Source: Psychrobacter raelei (lineage in GTDB: Bacteria > Pseudomonadota > Gammaproteobacteria > Pseudomonadales > Moraxellaceae). From it: DNA of 64,000 nt. This document shows, in pieces, positions 45,948 to 56,291 of the stretch; the stretch's first letter is position 1; the number at the start of each line of letters is the position of its first letter. Where the stretch lies: positions 1,178,001 to 1,242,000 of the forward strand of contig NZ_CP093310.2 in the NCBI RefSeq assembly GCF_022631235.3. Direction: 5' to 3'. Below the pieces are notes generated by a model. It was not told where the DNA came from and made no database searches. It was given only the letters and a program-made list of their open reading frames with translations. Position numbers and translations under genes: made by a program.

Positions 45948-46799
45948 ATGACAAATAATTCAACAGATAAAATCACAAGCCATGACGTTCGTTTGGATAA
46001 CAAGTCCATACAGCCGGAGTTTGGTTCTGCCAAGCTTAACACAGGCGATTTAACACTCACTGACAATACCCCCAGTCTACATAAGACAGCGCCGGCGCCT
46101 GCGCATCTGCCACCGAGTATGATGCATTCGGTTAAGCATTTGCCGCATAATAATGAGCGGCTGATTTTATTCACCCGTCATTCTTTAAGAGAGCGCTCAA
46201 ATGGTCAGGGCTTTGCCAGCTATGACTTACCGTTAACCCCGCAAGGCCGAGTGCTGGCCAAGTCATGGGGGCGCTGGCTGGCAGAGTCTTTACCGTACTC
46301 TTTAGATACGCATAGTATTGCCAGTCCCATTTGGCGCTGTGTAGATACTGCCAAATTGATGCAAGAGGGGGCGGGGGTGAGTCAGCCCATTGCTCATGAG
46401 CCGCTATTGGTCGAGCCTGGTAGTTTGGTGGTTGATGCTAAGCTTGCCAATGCGGTGTTTAAAGAGATTGGTGCTTTAGAGTTTATCAATGCTTTTTTAC
46501 AAAATAGCTTGCCAAGTACTAAGCCTGCCAATAAAGGGGCTTTAGATTTATTATCTGTACTGTATCAATCGCAGCCGCAGCCGGGACATTTGTCGCTGGC
46601 GGTCAGTCATGATACTTTGCTCGCGGCATTTTTGGGGGTTATGACCCAAAGCACAGGTATTACTTGGGATGATTGGCCTAAGATGATGGAGGGGATGTTC
46701 TTGTGGTTTGATGATAAGCCGTTTGAGCAGGCGACTGCCAACTTTATTTGGCGTGGTGAAAGATTTGAAGTACCCACACAGCGTTTAATATTGCCTTAG
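45948..46799 (+). CDS. Histidine phosphatase superfamily protein
   Basis: The 283-residue protein shows the phosphohistidine site as LFTRHSLRERSNGQG, with the usual RHG altered to RHS. IASPIWRCVDTA carries the second Arg, and AVSHDTLLAAF the second His. This pattern, with HD late in the chain, suggests branch-2 or acid-phosphatase-like members. About 68 hydrophilic residues precede the fold, so a later start such as the Met pair near residue 58 is possible. I keep the first ATG, 12 bases after the previous stop, though no strong ribosome site is seen. Function unknown. Confidence 0.78.
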   Translation: MTNNSTDKITSHDVRLDNKSIQPEFGSAKLNTGDLTLTDNTPSLHKTAPAPAHLPPSMMHSVKHLPHNNERLILFTRHSLRERSNGQGFASYDLPLTPQGRVLAKSWGRWLAESLPYSLDTHSIASPIWRCVDTAKLMQEGAGVSQPIAHEPLLVEPGSLVVDAKLANAVFKEIGALEFINAFLQNSLPSTKPANKGALDLLSVLYQSQPQPGHLSLAVSHDTLLAAFLGVMTQSTGITWDDWPKMMEGMFLWFDDKPFEQATANFIWRGERFEVPTQRLILP

Positions 46800-46849
46800 T
46801 CTGCCAGTCATTTAAAGATTTATGGCTAAATTTGAAGTCTGTATCTGAC

Positions 46850-46893
46850 AAAAAAGAGCCCCTAACTTCATAAAAAGTTAGGGGCTCTTTTTT
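46850..46893. terminator. Strong bidirectional terminator
   Basis: AGAGCCCCTAACTT and AAGTTAGGGGCTCT pair perfectly and are flanked by A and T tracts. It ends both the pyrF cluster and rpsT. Confidence 0.95.
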
Positions 46894-46910
46894 GGGTTAT
46901 ATCAAATCAA

Positions 46911-47177
46911 TTAAGCTTTAAGTGCTTTGATTGCTTTGTTATAACGGCTCTTATGACGAGCAGCTTTGTTCTTATGGATAACGCCTTTGTCAGCCATACG
47001 ATCAATAACAGGTACTGCTTTGTTATAAGCGGCAGTAGCGGCATCATAGTCACCAGCTAAGATAGCGGCATCTACTTTTTTGATGTAAGTACGGATCATT
47101 GAACGCTGTGATGCAGCGTGCTGACGACGAGTGTTGTTTTGACGAACGCGTTTACGAGCTTGTGCTGAGTTAGCCAC
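46911..47177 (-). CDS. rpsT: 30S ribosomal protein S20
   Basis: S20 binds 16S rRNA in the small subunit body. The 88 residues are basic and helical, starting [18 protein letters not shown] and ending [12 protein letters not shown]. The start codon is GTG, with AAGGAG ten bases upstream. E. coli rpsT also uses a non-AUG start (UUG), which is part of its translational autocontrol, so the rare start here may serve the same purpose. It is a single-gene unit. Confidence 0.97.
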   Translation of the reverse strand: MANSAQARKRVRQNNTRRQHAASQRSMIRTYIKKVDAAILAGDYDAATAAYNKAVPVIDRMADKGVIHKNKAARHKSRYNKAIKALKA

Positions 47178-47665
47178 GGATGTCTCCTTGGTAGAGTTTA
47201 ATTACTAAAATTAGGACTCAGTAATAATTACTGATGAATATAAAAATCAATAGTTTATAGCAAAAACTAATTGACGCAAAATTCTATTTGTAAAATAACA
47301 CAAAACTTATCAATTAATGCCATTAAGCAAGCTTAGGGCAGGCCAATGGTAAGCTTTCCTATTTTAGCCATCATGGATCTGAGACTATCCATTGACTAGC
47401 AAATAGTTGTTGACACAAAATAGCTGGTTATCAGAGCAGCCCATCTAATAACGTGATATTTAAGTCTAAAGGGTTGTGAGTAATCACTTATTTTAGCTTA
47501 AATCTAAGCGGCCGTTGTGTCATTTACACCAAATTGGAATATTATATTTGTGTGTAAATTAAAGCCGCCAATTTTAACAAATTTGGCAGCTTAATACAAT
47601 ATAAACTCAAGAAATGAGCGGCTTTTGGGGCATATTAATAGCACCAAAGGCCTATAGCGAGATTA
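47178..47665. other. Long intergenic region between rpsT and the RDD gene
   Basis: This 488-base AT-rich stretch has no supported gene. It should contain the rpsT promoter. At 47558-47595 an imperfect hairpin (ATTAA, GC, GCCAA, TTT against AAA, TTGGC, GC, TTAAT) precedes TTTAATTT on the minus strand and may end the RDD transcript. A 7-bp inverted repeat, TTTACAC/GTGTAAA, lies at 47523-47558. Confidence 0.5.
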
Positions 47666-48496
47666 TTATTTTTCTAACTGCTTAGGATCGGCTTTAACCA
47701 CTCTGGTTTTGGCAATCCTATCGTGAATACTGCGGCGCTCTTTATTTATAGTCATCACCACAAAATCAGCCAATAAAATCATAGGGCCTACCATGGGTAG
47801 AATATACAGTGCTGACGTAATGACGCTGCGCATTAAAATAACCTGAGTCGCTGAAGCCAGTTTTTTTGACTGTTCATCAACAATACGAATACCATTCACC
47901 AATTTACCAATGGTCTGCCCGCGTCTTAGTAATAAGATCAGCTGAATGGCAAACAGCGCCAAAAACATAATCGAGGTCATTGAGCTTAAATGCTCAGGAA
48001 CCGATTGCGCTAACTGGGTCATTTTTTCCATGTCGCCATTGGTGGCGGTAATTTTTGCAAAATCATAATTTAAGCCTGATAAAAAGGGCAAGTAGCAGGC
48101 CAAAAATAATAAAGCGTCGAGCAGTACCGCAAAAACTCGGCTGCTAATGCTGGCCAGCTGTGTGGGCGCGGCCATGCTGGCGGTCTGTTTTTTTAGACTA
48201 ACTGGTTTATTGATATTAAAAGGCTTATTGCCTGAGGGCGATGTAGTCGAATGAGACTCTTTTTTGCCATAAAGCTCAGCCACAGACACTCGCTTTGGCG
48301 GTACTGAGCTTATGCTGCCATTTGGGTTGTAGTGATTCTTGCCTTGGGTCATTTCACCAACTTGCTGCCACTGTTCCATACCGGCATGCCACATCAGATC
48401 ACTTAAGTCTACCTGACCGGTGGCAAGCATATTATTGAGCTCTGTGAGCGTGTAAGGACCCGCCTGAACTTGGTTTCTTGCTAGATAAATCTGCAT
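47666..48496 (-). CDS. Membrane protein with GYF_2 and RDD domains
   Basis: The 276-residue protein has an N-terminal GYF_2/DUF4339 domain: IYLARNQVQAGPYTLTEL, with DLMWHAGMEQWQQVGE after it. A polar linker follows, then an RDD domain with about three helices from residue 115: SSRVFAVLLDALLFLACYLP, then RGQTIGKLVNGIRIVDE and INKERRSIHDRIAKTRVV. Several RDD proteins are thought to move ions; the role here is unknown. ATG at 48496 (MQIYLARN) is chosen over an in-frame start 11 codons earlier because it has AAAGGT upstream and matches the domain start. Confidence 0.85.
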   Translation of the reverse strand: MQIYLARNQVQAGPYTLTELNNMLATGQVDLSDLMWHAGMEQWQQVGEMTQGKNHYNPNGSISSVPPKRVSVAELYGKKESHSTTSPSGNKPFNINKPVSLKKQTASMAAPTQLASISSRVFAVLLDALLFLACYLPFLSGLNYDFAKITATNGDMEKMTQLAQSVPEHLSSMTSIMFLALFAIQLILLLRRGQTIGKLVNGIRIVDEQSKKLASATQVILMRSVITSALYILPMVGPMILLADFVVMTINKERRSIHDRIAKTRVVKADPKQLEK

Positions 48497-48647
48497 TGAT
48501 ATAACAACCTTTTGTAAAATCAAAACCACTACTTAAGACAAAATTCATTAAAACAGTTAAATTAAAGTGTTTAAGCTATTTTTATCGCTATAGTTTTTAT
48601 AGTTGGGTGTAGCGCGGTGGCTTTCAATCTTATTTATTATATTAAAT

Positions 48648-48690
48648 GAAAACGACCACAATAATCAATAAAACTTGATAATTGTGGTCG
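48648..48690 (-). terminator. ppsA terminator
   Basis: CGACCACAAT pairs with ATTGTGGTCG, and inside it ATCAA with TTGAT, separated by one T-T mismatch. On the minus strand TTTTCATTT follows. Confidence 0.85.
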
Positions 48691-48748
48691 CCGGATTAGA
48701 GGCTAAAGATTAACCTCTAAGCTGTCTGCTTTTCAGCGCTGTGCCTAA

Positions 48749-51136
48749 TTAGCCATTTTGTTTGGCATTGGCATCATCGGCTAAGAACATCCAAGTGTCT
48801 AGGACTGAGTCTGGGTTTAATGATACAGAGTTGATACCTTGCTCCATTAACCAGTAAGCTAGATCTGGGTGATCTGATGGGCCTTGACCACAGATACCGA
48901 CATATTTACCTTGCTTACGGCATTCTGCAATGGCCATTGACAGTAGTTTTTTCACCGCAGCATCACGCTCATCAAATAGATGAGAGACGATACCTGAGTC
49001 ACGGTCTAGACCTAGGGTTAACTGAGTTAAGTCGTTAGAGCCGATTGAGAAGCCATCGAAATGCTCTAAGAATTCTTCAGCCAATAGGGCGTTGGTAGGT
49101 AGCTCACACATCATGATAAGCTCTAGGCCATTTTCACCACGTTTTAGACCGTTGGCGGCTAAGATTTCAACCACTTGACGCGCCTCATCAGTAGTACGTA
49201 CGAATGGGATCATGATTTTAACATTGGTTAAACCCATCTCATCACGCACACGCTTTAATGCACGGCATTCAAGATCGAAGCAGTCACGGAAGTTCTCAGA
49301 CACATAGCGGCTAGCACCACGGAAACCAAGCATTGGGTTTTCTTCTGATGGCTCATACAGCTTACCACCAATTAAGTTGGCATATTCGTTTGACTTGAAG
49401 TCAGACATACGAACGATAACAGGCTGGTTTCTAAAGGCCACGGCTAGCGTTGAGATACCCTCAACCAATTTGTCTACATAGAAATCTACAGGAGAGGCAT
49501 AGCCTGAGATGCGCTCTTTAATGGCTTGCGACACTTCACGTGGTAGCGTGTTCATGTTCAATAGCGCTTTTGGATGCACACCAATCATACGGTTGATGAT
49601 GAACTCTAGACGCGCTAGGCCCACACCTGCGTTTGGAATTTGAGCAAATGAGAAGGCACGGTCAGGGTTACCCACGTTCATCATAATCTTAAATGGAAGC
49701 TCTGGCATAGAGTCGATAGAGCTGCTCTTCACCTCAAAGTCTAATAGACCTTCATAGATAAATCCGGTGTCACCCTCAGCACACGACGCAGTCACTTCTT
49801 GGCCATCGGTCAATACTTCAGTGGCATTACCACAGCCAACGATAGCAGGTACACCTAATTCACGAGCAATGATCGCTGCGTGACACGTACGACCACCACG
49901 GTTGGTGATGATGGCAGAAGCACGCTTCATAACAGGTTCCCAATCTGGATCTGTCATGTCAGATACCAGCACGTCACCGACTTGTACTTTGTCCATTTCA
50001 TGGATGCTGTTTACCACACGTACTTTACCTGAGCCTACGCGCTGACCGATCGAGCGACCTTCGCATAAGATTTTAGCGTCTTTGCTTTGTACCAAGTAGC
50101 GTTCCATGACGTTGCGGTCTTGGCGACTCTTAACGGTTTCTGGACGTGCTTGAACGATAAATAGCTTGCCTGAATCACCGTCTTTGGCCCACTCGATGTC
50201 CATTGGTTGACCGTAATGTTTTTCGATAACCAATGCTTGTTTGGCAAGTTCAGTCAGCTCTTCTGTCGTTAGTGAGAACTGGTTGCGATCTTCTTTTTCT
50301 ACTTCGATGGTTTTTACTGAGCGGGTAGTGCTGCCTTCATCGCCATACACCATTTTTTGATGTTTGCTGCCTAGGTTACGGCGGATAACAGCAGGCTTGC
50401 CCTCTTTTAATAGCGCTTTTGATAGGTAGAATTCGTCTGGGTTAACCGCACCCTGTACCACCATTTCACCTAGACCATAGCTTGAGGTGATAAATACCAC
50501 TTCATCAAAGCCGCTTTCGGTATCTAGAGTAAACATAACGCCGGCCGCGCCAGTTTCTGAGCGAACCATACGCTGGATACCCGCTGATAGGGCAACACCT
50601 GCGTGTTCAAAACCTTGGTGAACACGGTAAGCGATAGCGCGGTCATTATAAAGTGATGAGAACACCTCTTTAATAGCGATCAGAACGTTTTCGATACCAC
50701 GGATGTTTAGATAGGTCTCTTGTTGACCGGCAAATGAGGCATCTGGCAAGTCTTCTGCTGTGGCAGAGGAGCGAACAGCAACCGCAATGTCTTGGCCTTC
50801 GCTCATCACTTCAAAAGCGTCACGAATTTCTTGCTCTAGTGACTTAGGTAGCTCTTGTTCGATGATCCAGTTACGAATTTTTTCACCGGTTTCGGTCAGT
50901 TTTTTGACATCATCAACGTCTAGGCTTTTAAGCTCATTGTTGATTTTGTCTAACAGACCTGTCTCGATCAAAAAGCTATTGAAAGCCGCTGCAGTAGTAG
51001 CAAAGCCGCCAGGAACACTCACACCTAAATCTGATAAGTGGCTAATCATTTCGCCTAAAGAGGCGTTTTTACCGCCGACTGTGTCGACGTCGTTTTTGCC
51101 TAGCTTGTCAAGGGTAATAACTTGCGGTGCTGTCAT
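48749..51136 (-). CDS. ppsA: Phosphoenolpyruvate synthase
   Basis: PpsA makes PEP from pyruvate, ATP and water for gluconeogenesis. The 795 residues show the N-terminal ATP-binding domain ([33 protein letters not shown]) and the swivelling phosphohistidine domain with [18 protein letters not shown]. The C-terminal PEP barrel has [41 protein letters not shown] and the catalytic Cys in [11 protein letters not shown]. Length matches the E. coli enzyme (792). GGAG lies before the ATG. The regulator ppsR is divergent across 533 bases. Confidence 0.98.
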   Translation of the reverse strand: MTAPQVITLDKLGKNDVDTVGGKNASLGEMISHLSDLGVSVPGGFATTAAAFNSFLIETGLLDKINNELKSLDVDDVKKLTETGEKIRNWIIEQELPKSLEQEIRDAFEVMSEGQDIAVAVRSSATAEDLPDASFAGQQETYLNIRGIENVLIAIKEVFSSLYNDRAIAYRVHQGFEHAGVALSAGIQRMVRSETGAAGVMFTLDTESGFDEVVFITSSYGLGEMVVQGAVNPDEFYLSKALLKEGKPAVIRRNLGSKHQKMVYGDEGSTTRSVKTIEVEKEDRNQFSLTTEELTELAKQALVIEKHYGQPMDIEWAKDGDSGKLFIVQARPETVKSRQDRNVMERYLVQSKDAKILCEGRSIGQRVGSGKVRVVNSIHEMDKVQVGDVLVSDMTDPDWEPVMKRASAIITNRGGRTCHAAIIARELGVPAIVGCGNATEVLTDGQEVTASCAEGDTGFIYEGLLDFEVKSSSIDSMPELPFKIMMNVGNPDRAFSFAQIPNAGVGLARLEFIINRMIGVHPKALLNMNTLPREVSQAIKERISGYASPVDFYVDKLVEGISTLAVAFRNQPVIVRMSDFKSNEYANLIGGKLYEPSEENPMLGFRGASRYVSENFRDCFDLECRALKRVRDEMGLTNVKIMIPFVRTTDEARQVVEILAANGLKRGENGLELIMMCELPTNALLAEEFLEHFDGFSIGSNDLTQLTLGLDRDSGIVSHLFDERDAAVKKLLSMAIAECRKQGKYVGICGQGPSDHPDLAYWLMEQGINSVSLNPDSVLDTWMFLADDANAKQNG

Positions 51137-51669
51137 GATAACTCCAGGAAATAAGGTTATTTTTTTAAATTATAACGTTATTTAAAAAAATTGTGTAGGG
51201 TCAGTGCGCTGTGAGATTGGGCGTAGTCAACACTCTGACGGGTTACGGTAGTAGATTTGGGAATACTATAGCATTTAAGTTAATTGAGAGTCTATGTTGC
51301 CCAGTTGTATCAAGGCTGAATTATGCCGTTTTTAGCCTTTAATAGCATGGTTTATAATCTAATTAAAATACAGATATTTATTTTAGAAATGATAACTTTT
51401 TGGTTGTTTTTTGAACAGTTTTGAGCTTAAAGGCAGTTGCTATGGCTATTCTATGGCTATCAAAAATAAGGGCATTTAGCACACAGCCTAAATAAAACCT
51501 AAAAAAGACAGACGCGGTAATTGTCAAAATTAACTTAAATAGATCGCGATAAATCAGGTTAAGTTATTACATACTCAAAACTTATTACACACTCAAAACA
51601 CCGATAATTTGATAAGATGCGCTTAGTTTATAAAATTTGGTTTTTAACGCTCTGCTGCTAAGGAATTTT
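51137..51669. other. Divergent region between ppsA and ppsR
   Basis: This 533-base AT-rich region has no supported gene. Close to the ppsA start, TTTTTTTAAA and TTTAAAAAAA flank the palindrome ATAACGTTAT (51172-51181) and can form a leader hairpin. Two 18-bp repeats lie near the ppsR end. I cannot assign a Cra or other operator with confidence. Confidence 0.5.
51564..51599. repeat. Two 18-bp tandem units upstream of ppsR
   Basis: TTATTACATACTCAAAAC is followed directly by TTATTACACACTCAAAAC, one base different. They end 70 bases before the ppsR ATG. Confidence 0.9.
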
Positions 51670-52569
51670 ATGGAAAATCTACTCAATACTCTGTCGGTAA
51701 AACCCACCATCCAAAATCGTAGTGCACTGGCTGTCGATGACAAGCCGCAAGTGATTCGGGTGGCCTTTTTTATTTCAGATGGTACCGCCATTACGGCAGA
51801 GACCTTAGGCCGCTCTATCTTAAGCCAGTTCGCCAGTGTGCCTTTTGAGACGCGAGTTATTCCTTATGTGGACACCATTGAGACAGCAGAGGCGGCGGTA
51901 AAACACATCAATGAAGCCTATCAGTCTACCGGTATTCTGCCTTTGGTGTTTGATACCATTGTGGATCCTGATATTCGTGCGGTGGTGAATTCTGCTCAGG
52001 CTTGTAATCTTGATATGTATGAGGGATTAATTGGCCGTATTACTGATGAGATAGGGGTAGAGCCAGACGGTCATTCAGGCCACGCCCATGATAATGTGGA
52101 CTCAGAAACCTACAAATCTCGTATTGATGCGGTACATTTTGCACTAGATAATGATGATGGCGCTCGCACCCGTCATTATGATATGGCCGATATCATTCTA
52201 ATCGGGGTATCTCGATCTGGCAAAACGCCCACCTCTTTATACTTAGCCTTACAGTTTGGTATTCGTGCCGCTAACTATCCGCTGACCGAAGATGATTTGT
52301 TTGATAACCAGCTGCCCAAAGCGCTACAGCCGCACCGTGGTAAATTGTTTGGTCTGATTATTGATACTGAGCGTCTTCAAAAGATTCGACAAGAGCGCAG
52401 AGCCGGTAGTCGTTACGCCAGTTATAAACAGTGTGAAGAGGAGCAGCGGGCAATTCAGGCAATTTATATGACCCAAAATATTCCCAGCCTAAATGTCTCT
52501 GAGATGTCGGTCGAGGAGATTGCTACCCGTATTTTACAAATTACCGGATTAAAGCGCCGTATTGGATAA
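51670..52569 (+). CDS. ppsR: PEP synthase regulatory protein (bifunctional kinase/phosphorylase)
   Basis: PpsR (DUF299) switches PpsA off and on by ADP-dependent phosphorylation and Pi-dependent dephosphorylation of a threonine next to the catalytic His. The 299 residues include RVAFFISDGTAITAETLGRS, PLVFDTIVDPDIR, and the P-loop-like VSRSGKTPTSLYLA with ANYPLTEDDL after it. ATG at 51670 has AAGGA upstream, unlike an in-frame start 11 codons earlier. It is divergent from its target ppsA, the usual arrangement. Confidence 0.96.
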   Translation: MENLLNTLSVKPTIQNRSALAVDDKPQVIRVAFFISDGTAITAETLGRSILSQFASVPFETRVIPYVDTIETAEAAVKHINEAYQSTGILPLVFDTIVDPDIRAVVNSAQACNLDMYEGLIGRITDEIGVEPDGHSGHAHDNVDSETYKSRIDAVHFALDNDDGARTRHYDMADIILIGVSRSGKTPTSLYLALQFGIRAANYPLTEDDLFDNQLPKALQPHRGKLFGLIIDTERLQKIRQERRAGSRYASYKQCEEEQRAIQAIYMTQNIPSLNVSEMSVEEIATRILQITGLKRRIG

Positions 52570-52747
52570 GGCTACTTTACCATGACCTAAGGGTCAGTAT
52601 TTGTTATAATGGCGCCAGTTTTTATTGGGCATTTTCACAGGCTCTAAAATAGCCAATATCAAAAAGTGATGCCGAAAAAAACATTTTGTGCCACTGAGCG
52701 ATTGCCGTACCCACTGCAGCCAGAACTATAATACCAAAGAGGATGAT

Positions 52748-54388
52748 ATGTCTAAAAAACGTAAAGGTGATGAAACCAGCGATATTAACGATGACAAACA
52801 AAGCACTCAAACAGCGGCTAATGAGATTGGCAGTGCTGCACCTAGTGTGTTATCAGAAGTCAAAAAAACGCCTGTCAAAGCCAGTGACAGCTCGTTAGAG
52901 GACACCTTGTTTCATCCAAACCTCATCAGTCCATTAGATAACGATCGCATTCGTATCAATTCTGGGTTCACTCGCGACTCTGAGCGCCTAAAAAATGACA
53001 ATCATGAGTATGAGTATGATGCCGTCGTTGTTGGCGCAGGTCCTGCTGGGGAAGCGGCGGCCATGAAGCTTGCCAAATCTGGCAAAAAAGTTGTGGTAGT
53101 CGATGCCCGTAGTCAAGTCGGTGGTAACTCAGCCCATGTGGGGACCATCCCCAGTAAGGCGCTACGTCAGTCTGTGTTCAACTTAATTAACTATCGCCGT
53201 GACCCTTTATTCTCTCAAGGCTTAGACTATTATCAGGTACCTTTGAATAAAGTGCTGACCAAAGCGCGTAAAGTCGTGCGTAATCAAGTAGACACGCATA
53301 CCCGTTTTTATGAGCGTAATCAGATTGAAGTGCGTCATGGCTGGGCAAGCTTTGTAGACAATCACACCTTGCATATCGAATTAGGTGACGGCTTAGGTTT
53401 TGAAACCATCACGTTTAACAAAGCCATTATCACAGTCGGTAGCCGTCCGTATCGTCCAGACTTGTTAGATTTTGATCATCCACGCGTGTTTGACTCTGAC
53501 AAAATCTTGCAAATGGATTATGTGGTCAAAAAAATCATCATCTATGGTGCTGGCGTGATTGGCTGTGAATATGCTTCTATTTTCACCGGTCTTGGCTATA
53601 AAGTGGACTTAATCAATAACCACGACTCGTTGCTCAGCTATCTGGATAAAGAGATTAGCGATGCTTTATCGCATGACTTCCGTCAGTTTGGGGTATTGGT
53701 TCGCAATAACGAAGAGATTGAAAAGCTTGAGACCTATGACGACTGCGTTATTTTATATCTAAAAAGCGGTAAAAAAATCAAATCAGATGCCATTTTGTGG
53801 TCGAATGGTCGTTCAGGCAATACAGAAAGCCTAAACTTAGAGGGCATTGGCCTAAAAGCCAACAGCCGAGGCCAGCTCAAAGTCGATGACACTTATCGTA
53901 CTGAGGTTGAGAACATCTATGCTGCCGGTGATGTTATTGGCTGGCCATCACTGGCTTCTGCCGCTTATGACCAAGGCCGCTGTGCAGCTGCCTTCATGGT
54001 GGGTGATGAAGATGCTGAGCCGGTATCTAGCGTACCTACTGGTATTTATACCATCCCTGAGATTTCAAGTATCGGTAAAACTGAGCAAGAATTGACCGAT
54101 GAGAAAGTACCTTATGAAGTGGGTCAGGCTTTCTTTAAGCATTTGGCACGTGCCCAAATCATCGGTGAGCGTTCAGGCGTACTAAAAATCTTATTCCACC
54201 GCGAAACCTTAGAGATTTTGGGTATCCACTGCTATGGTAATCATGCCTCTGAGATTATTCACATTGGTCAAGCCGTTATGAAATGTGGTCACAATCTAGA
54301 GTACTTTGTGAATACCACCTTTAACTATCCCACTATGGCAGAAGCGTACCGTGTGGCTGCGTTAAATGGTCTAAACCGCGTATTTTAA
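52748..54388 (+). CDS. sthA: Soluble pyridine nucleotide transhydrogenase, extended N-terminus and altered Cys site
   Basis: SthA balances NADPH and NADH as a soluble flavoprotein of the disulfide reductase family. The 546 residues (E. coli 466) include a hydrophilic tail of about 88 residues before the FAD motif [57 protein letters not shown] and the C-terminal [18 protein letters not shown] are typical of SthA. At the position where E. coli SthA keeps one Cys (GGGCTHWGTIPSK), this protein reads [13 protein letters not shown], so no redox Cys remains. ATG at 52748 has AGAGGATGAT upstream. A strong terminator follows. Confidence 0.94.
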   Translation: MSKKRKGDETSDINDDKQSTQTAANEIGSAAPSVLSEVKKTPVKASDSSLEDTLFHPNLISPLDNDRIRINSGFTRDSERLKNDNHEYEYDAVVVGAGPAGEAAAMKLAKSGKKVVVVDARSQVGGNSAHVGTIPSKALRQSVFNLINYRRDPLFSQGLDYYQVPLNKVLTKARKVVRNQVDTHTRFYERNQIEVRHGWASFVDNHTLHIELGDGLGFETITFNKAIITVGSRPYRPDLLDFDHPRVFDSDKILQMDYVVKKIIIYGAGVIGCEYASIFTGLGYKVDLINNHDSLLSYLDKEISDALSHDFRQFGVLVRNNEEIEKLETYDDCVILYLKSGKKIKSDAILWSNGRSGNTESLNLEGIGLKANSRGQLKVDDTYRTEVENIYAAGDVIGWPSLASAAYDQGRCAAAFMVGDEDAEPVSSVPTGIYTIPEISSIGKTEQELTDEKVPYEVGQAFFKHLARAQIIGERSGVLKILFHRETLEILGIHCYGNHASEIIHIGQAVMKCGHNLEYFVNTTFNYPTMAEAYRVAALNGLNRVF

Positions 54389-54412
54389 TCTAAGTGGTTC
54401 AGTGTTTAACTA

Positions 54413-54452
54413 CCATAAAAAAGGAGACTGCTTGGCAGTCTCTTTTTTATGG
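54413..54452 (+). terminator. sthA terminator
   Basis: GAGACTGC and GCAGTCTC pair and are flanked by complementary CCATAAAAAA and TTTTTTATGG. Confidence 0.93.
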
Positions 54453-54564
54453 TGCAATTACAGTTGCAACTTGTCAGCGGTTGGTGTTGAATAGTTGGAT
54501 AAATACGACTGATGTTGAGGTAAACGTATGCCTCATATAAACCACAACAAATAAGGACATAACA

Positions 54565-54996
54565 ATGAGCATTAAGCATTACGAAGACGATAATATTTTT
54601 GCTAAGATTTTATCGGGTGATATCCCTTGTCACAAGGTGTACGAAGATGACAAGACCTTAGCTTTTATGGATATCATGCCGCAAGCTAAAGGTCATGTGT
54701 TGGTTATTCCTAAACAAAAAGCGGTAGAGCTTTCGCAGCTTGAGCCTGAGTATGCCAGTGCGGTACTGATGACGGCCAAAAAGGTGATGGCAGCACAGCG
54801 TAAAGTATTTGATCGTGAAGGCATTATTCAAATGCAGTTAAATGGCGCTGAGGCAGGCCAAACCGTCTTCCATTATCATGTGCATCTCATTCCCTCTAAT
54901 ATCCATGAGCTGGGTAAACATGCTGTGGTTCAAGCAGACATGGCAGAGCTTGCACAGCAGGCTGAGCAGCTAGCAGCAGCGATTGAGCACGCTTAA
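54565..54996 (+). CDS. HIT-family nucleotide hydrolase
   Basis: The 143-residue protein has the histidine triad as FHYHVHLIP, with DNIFAKILSGDIPCHKVYED and FMDIMPQAKGHVLVIPK at the N-terminus. This is the HinT-like branch, which splits phosphoramidates or AMP-linked compounds; the physiological substrate is uncertain. AAGGACATAACA precedes the ATG. It has its own terminator and no evident partner. Confidence 0.92.
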   Translation: MSIKHYEDDNIFAKILSGDIPCHKVYEDDKTLAFMDIMPQAKGHVLVIPKQKAVELSQLEPEYASAVLMTAKKVMAAQRKVFDREGIIQMQLNGAEAGQTVFHYHVHLIPSNIHELGKHAVVQADMAELAQQAEQLAAAIEHA

Positions 54997-55091
54997 CAGG
55001 CCGCTTTGGGCGCTAGGTATCTAAACCTTAGGTTTTGAGTTAACGCTTGAGTTTTAGGTATTAGCCCTTACAATAACGGCAGGATAAAACG

Positions 55092-55120
55092 GGCTTGTCC
55101 TTATTAGGGCAAGCCTTTTT
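55092..55120 (+). terminator. Terminator after the HIT gene
   Basis: GGCTTGTCC and GGGCAAGCC form a nine-bp stem (one T-G) around TTATTA, followed by five T. Confidence 0.9.
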
Positions 55121-55167
55121 GTCTGCAAATAATATACTTCTTTTAAAATGATTTGTTGAGCGATTCA

Positions 55168-56202
55168 ATGGCAAATGATATGACATTACCCACCACCTTG
55201 GCCGATCATCCCTTATTGCAGCCATTATATATTGGCGGATTAGAGATTCAGAACCGATTGATGGTGGCGCCTATGGCTGGAGTAACAGACAACCCGTTTC
55301 GACGCTTATGCAAGTCGTTTGGGGCCGGTCATGCCGTCAGCGAAATGATGACGGCTGATGCCACGTTATATGCCCATAAAAAGTCGTTATTTCGAGCCAA
55401 CTTTGAGGGAGAAATTGCTCCCATATCCGCGCAAATTGCAGGCGCAGATGTTGATAAAATTGCTGAAGCGGCTCAGTATCAGGTCAATAATGGGGCGCAG
55501 ATTATTGATATTAATATGGGCTGCCCGGCCAAGAAGGTGTGCCGTAAACTGGCAGGCTCTGCTTTATTAAAAGATGAAGATCTGGTGGCACGTCTGCTGG
55601 ATGCGACAGTGGCCGCAGTGGATGCACCTGTCACTTTAAAGACACGCTTGGGCTATGAGAATGGACAGGAGAACATCTTACGTGTGGCCAAACGAGCAGA
55701 AGAGGCGGGCATTGCTGCCATTGCTATCCACGGCCGTACTCGAGAAGACAAATACGGAGGTCAGGCCCGTTATGATCTCATTCGTGAAGTAAAGCAATTG
55801 GTTAACATCCCGGTGATTGCCAATGGCGACATTGACAGCCCCCAAAAAGCCATAGAAGTGTATGAGCAGACCGGCTGTGATGCCATTATGATTGGTCGTG
55901 CTGCTCAAGGTCAGCCTTGGCTGTTTAGAGATATCGCCCATTATTTGCAGACCGGTGAGATATTACCAGCCCCCAGTATTGAGCAGTTAAGACAAATTGT
56001 ATTGACTCATTTACAAGAGCTATATGATTTTTATGGTGAATACTCAGGCTGCCGCATCGCCCGCAAGCACATTGCTTGGTATACCTCTGGTATCGAGGAT
56101 TCTAACGCCTTTAGACAGGCCATGTATGGCGAGGAGAGCACTGCTGGTCAATATAAAGTGGTGGATAAGTTTCTATCCTCTCATTCAGCTCGTGAAAGCT
56201 AG
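55168..56202 (+). CDS. dusB: tRNA-dihydrouridine synthase B
   Basis: DusB reduces a uridine in the tRNA D-loop with FMN and NADPH. The 344 residues show LMVAPMAGVTDNPFRRLC, IDINMGCPAKKVC (catalytic Cys in the loop), LKTRLGYENG, IAIHGRTREDKYGG and VIANGDIDSPQKA, with MIGRAAQGQPWLFRDI after it, the DusB pattern. ATG at 55168 (MANDMTLP) is preferred to an in-frame TTG at 55153. The ribosome site is weak. In E. coli dusB is followed by fis; here fis is absent. Confidence 0.93.
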   Translation: MANDMTLPTTLADHPLLQPLYIGGLEIQNRLMVAPMAGVTDNPFRRLCKSFGAGHAVSEMMTADATLYAHKKSLFRANFEGEIAPISAQIAGADVDKIAEAAQYQVNNGAQIIDINMGCPAKKVCRKLAGSALLKDEDLVARLLDATVAAVDAPVTLKTRLGYENGQENILRVAKRAEEAGIAAIAIHGRTREDKYGGQARYDLIREVKQLVNIPVIANGDIDSPQKAIEVYEQTGCDAIMIGRAAQGQPWLFRDIAHYLQTGEILPAPSIEQLRQIVLTHLQELYDFYGEYSGCRIARKHIAWYTSGIEDSNAFRQAMYGEESTAGQYKVVDKFLSSHSARES

Positions 56203-56291
56203 ACCGGCATCAGTACAGACCAACTTTGGCTAGGATTCACCGCTCAAATGGGTTAAATTAGGCGTTCAGTCTTTGTTATGAGAATGAGTCC

